This document shows, in pieces, positions 19,749-20,697 of a stretch of 20,697 nt of DNA. Location of the stretch: IMG/VR virus record IMGVR_UViG_3300017917_001170, positions 1-20,697 of that record. One strand, given 5' to 3'. The position numbers were made by a program, and so were the translations under genes. The first letter of the stretch is position 1; each line of letters begins with the position of its first letter. Below the pieces are notes generated by a model. The model saw only the letters and a list, made by a program, of their open reading frames with translations. It was not told the origin of the DNA and ran no database searches. This stretch comes from a virus.

Positions 19749-20697
19749 CTATAATTTGCAGCTTTCGCAGTCTTCTTCTTGTAATACTTCTTCTATTATT
19801 ACTTCGCTTGTTTTTGTTTCTTCTACTTGTTTACTACCTGCTTTGTTGATCAAGCTATAGTAGAATGTTTTAAGTCCCCAACGATGTGCCTGCATTAAAT
19901 TCTTAGCAATCAGCGTAGTTGGTACCTTACGTTCTGGGAAGTGCGCCGGATTGTAGAATGTATTAGTACTAATACTTTGATCTACATAGGCAGCTAGTAC
20001 TGCGGCTGTTTTTAAGTAGCCGTCACAGTCTGTTTGTTCCCACATGAGTTGATATTTATTCTTTAGTCTATTATATTCTGGAACTACCTGTATAAATGAA
20101 CCTGCTTTGGATTCTTTAACTGAAATCAAACTCATAGGCATTTCAATACCATTGGTACTGTTAATCACAACACTAGAACTTTCTACTGGTGCGATAGCCA
20201 TTAAGGTAGCATTACGTACACCATAACTGCGCATGTCTGAACGTAGTTGTTCCCAATCTAGTTCCGGAGTAAAGTCTGCAAGCTCATTAACTGCCTGAGC
20301 ACGATGTTCCCACGGGAATTGCCCTTGTCCGTAACGTGTGCGACTACTGTCTAGGCATGCACCACGTTCTTTTGCTAATTCCACAGTGGCTTCTGTTAGA
20401 TAGAATGCTTGATGTTCCATCCAGCTTTTTACATCTTGTAGGGCATCGGACTCGCCGTACTGATATCCGCGTTTAGCGTGCCAGTAGGCTAAGTTAGTAA
20501 CACCTATGCCCAATGGCTGTATTTCATCGTTACTTAGTTTACTTTGAATACTCAAGAAGTCTTGATAATCTAAAATATTACACAATGATCTTTGTAGAAT
20601 ACGGCAAGCACGGCGCATGTCTTCTGGGTTACGGAACGCACCCCAATTGATACTGCCTAAGGTACATAGAGCGATACGACCTTGATCGTCATCTAAA
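19749..20697 (-). CDS. nrdA: class Ia ribonucleotide reductase, large subunit (C-terminal part)
   Basis: The frame continues off the right edge. The visible part, about 315 residues, corresponds to E. coli NrdA from just before Cys462 to the end. The Cys of GRIALCTLGSINWG matches Cys462, one of the redox pair. NSTNGIEMPMSLISVKESK, QVVPEY and DQSISTNTFYNPAHFP match conserved barrel segments. FYYSL supplies the radical-transfer tyrosines (Tyr730 and Tyr731 in E. coli). The C-terminal shuttle pair is Cys-Glu-Ser-Cys, two residues closer than Cys754 and Cys759 in E. coli. The first internal ATG, at 20618, is not the start, since strong similarity continues upstream. The enzyme reduces ribonucleotides for phage DNA synthesis. 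It leads the minus-strand unit nrdA-nrdB-glutaredoxin. Confidence 0.95.
   Translation of the reverse strand, partial: LDDDQGRIALCTLGSINWGAFRNPEDMRRACRILQRSLCNILDYQDFLSIQSKLSNDEIQPLGIGVTNLAYWHAKRGYQYGESDALQDVKSWMEHQAFYLTEATVELAKERGACLDSSRTRYGQGQFPWEHRAQAVNELADFTPELDWEQLRSDMRSYGVRNATLMAIAPVESSSVVINSTNGIEMPMSLISVKESKAGSFIQVVPEYNRLKNKYQLMWEQTDCDGYLKTAAVLAAYVDQSISTNTFYNPAHFPERKVPTTLIAKNLMQAHRWGLKTFYYSLINKAGSKQVEETKTSEVIIEEVLQEEDCESCKL

Noticed and set aside
1-20697. tRNA genes, CRISPR array, integrase, transposon or toxin-antitoxin pair
   Set aside because: None was found by eye; intergenic gaps are too short for tRNAs, no regularly spaced repeats were seen, and no recombinase motif appears in any product.

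Overview
This window looks like part of the genome of a large T4-like (myovirus-type) phage of a Gram-negative, probably aquatic, bacterium. The evidence is dense small-gene packing with start/stop overlaps, a class Ia ribonucleotide reductase plus glutaredoxin cluster, a tail-fibre-like protein with small virion-like neighbours, and exact copies of the T4 late promoter box TATAAATA. The DNA is A+T rich. The only strong host hint is a full-length DnaK with several betaproteobacterial-looking stretches. That is from memory, not from a search, so the host remains uncertain.

Layout. 1-2040: dnaK on the minus strand, with a look-alike leader hairpin on each side. 2066-3113: a 2-oxoglutarate/Fe(II) oxygenase-like gene and a beta-rich unknown, minus strand. 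3171-4730: a B12-binding-type radical SAM protein on the plus strand with its own late promoter. 4727-4960: ribosomal protein bS21, minus strand. 5025-9171: a minus-strand block with a coiled-coil membrane protein, a tail-fibre-like protein and small virion-like proteins. 9190-9215: an intrinsic terminator closing the next minus-strand unit, 9248-10528, which holds small proteins and two tiny membrane proteins. 10530-10610: a divergent sigma70-type promoter region. 10611-15132: a plus-strand run of a DNA methyltransferase-like protein, a metallophosphoesterase, a ClpP-like lipoprotein and about seven small proteins sharing a C-terminal motif. 15129-20697: a minus-strand unit entering from the right edge, nrdA (partial), nrdB, glutaredoxin, cysteine-free glutaredoxin-like, Sm-like, two probable virion proteins, an HExxH protein and a small acidic protein.

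Regulation. Two promoter classes are visible. Four sigma70-like promoters (TTGACTTTTT, 17-bp spacer, TATAAT or TATACT) cluster at 10.26-12.54 kb. Three of them place the predicted first transcribed base on the A of the ATG, implying leaderless mRNAs. T4-type late boxes precede dnaK, the radical SAM gene and the coiled-coil membrane protein gene, with weaker variants before bS21 and two small genes. Coupling is tight throughout, with ATGA, TAATG and GTGA junctions.

The least explained signals are the two leader hairpins around dnaK (same loop, different but still paired stems), the leaderless promoter set, the array of small paralogous proteins whose last codons also supply the next gene's Shine-Dalgarno sequence, and a group of translation or RNA-related genes (bS21, Sm-like protein, DnaK).

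No tRNA, CRISPR, insertion sequence or integrase was seen, and no stretch over 300 bases lacks a gene.
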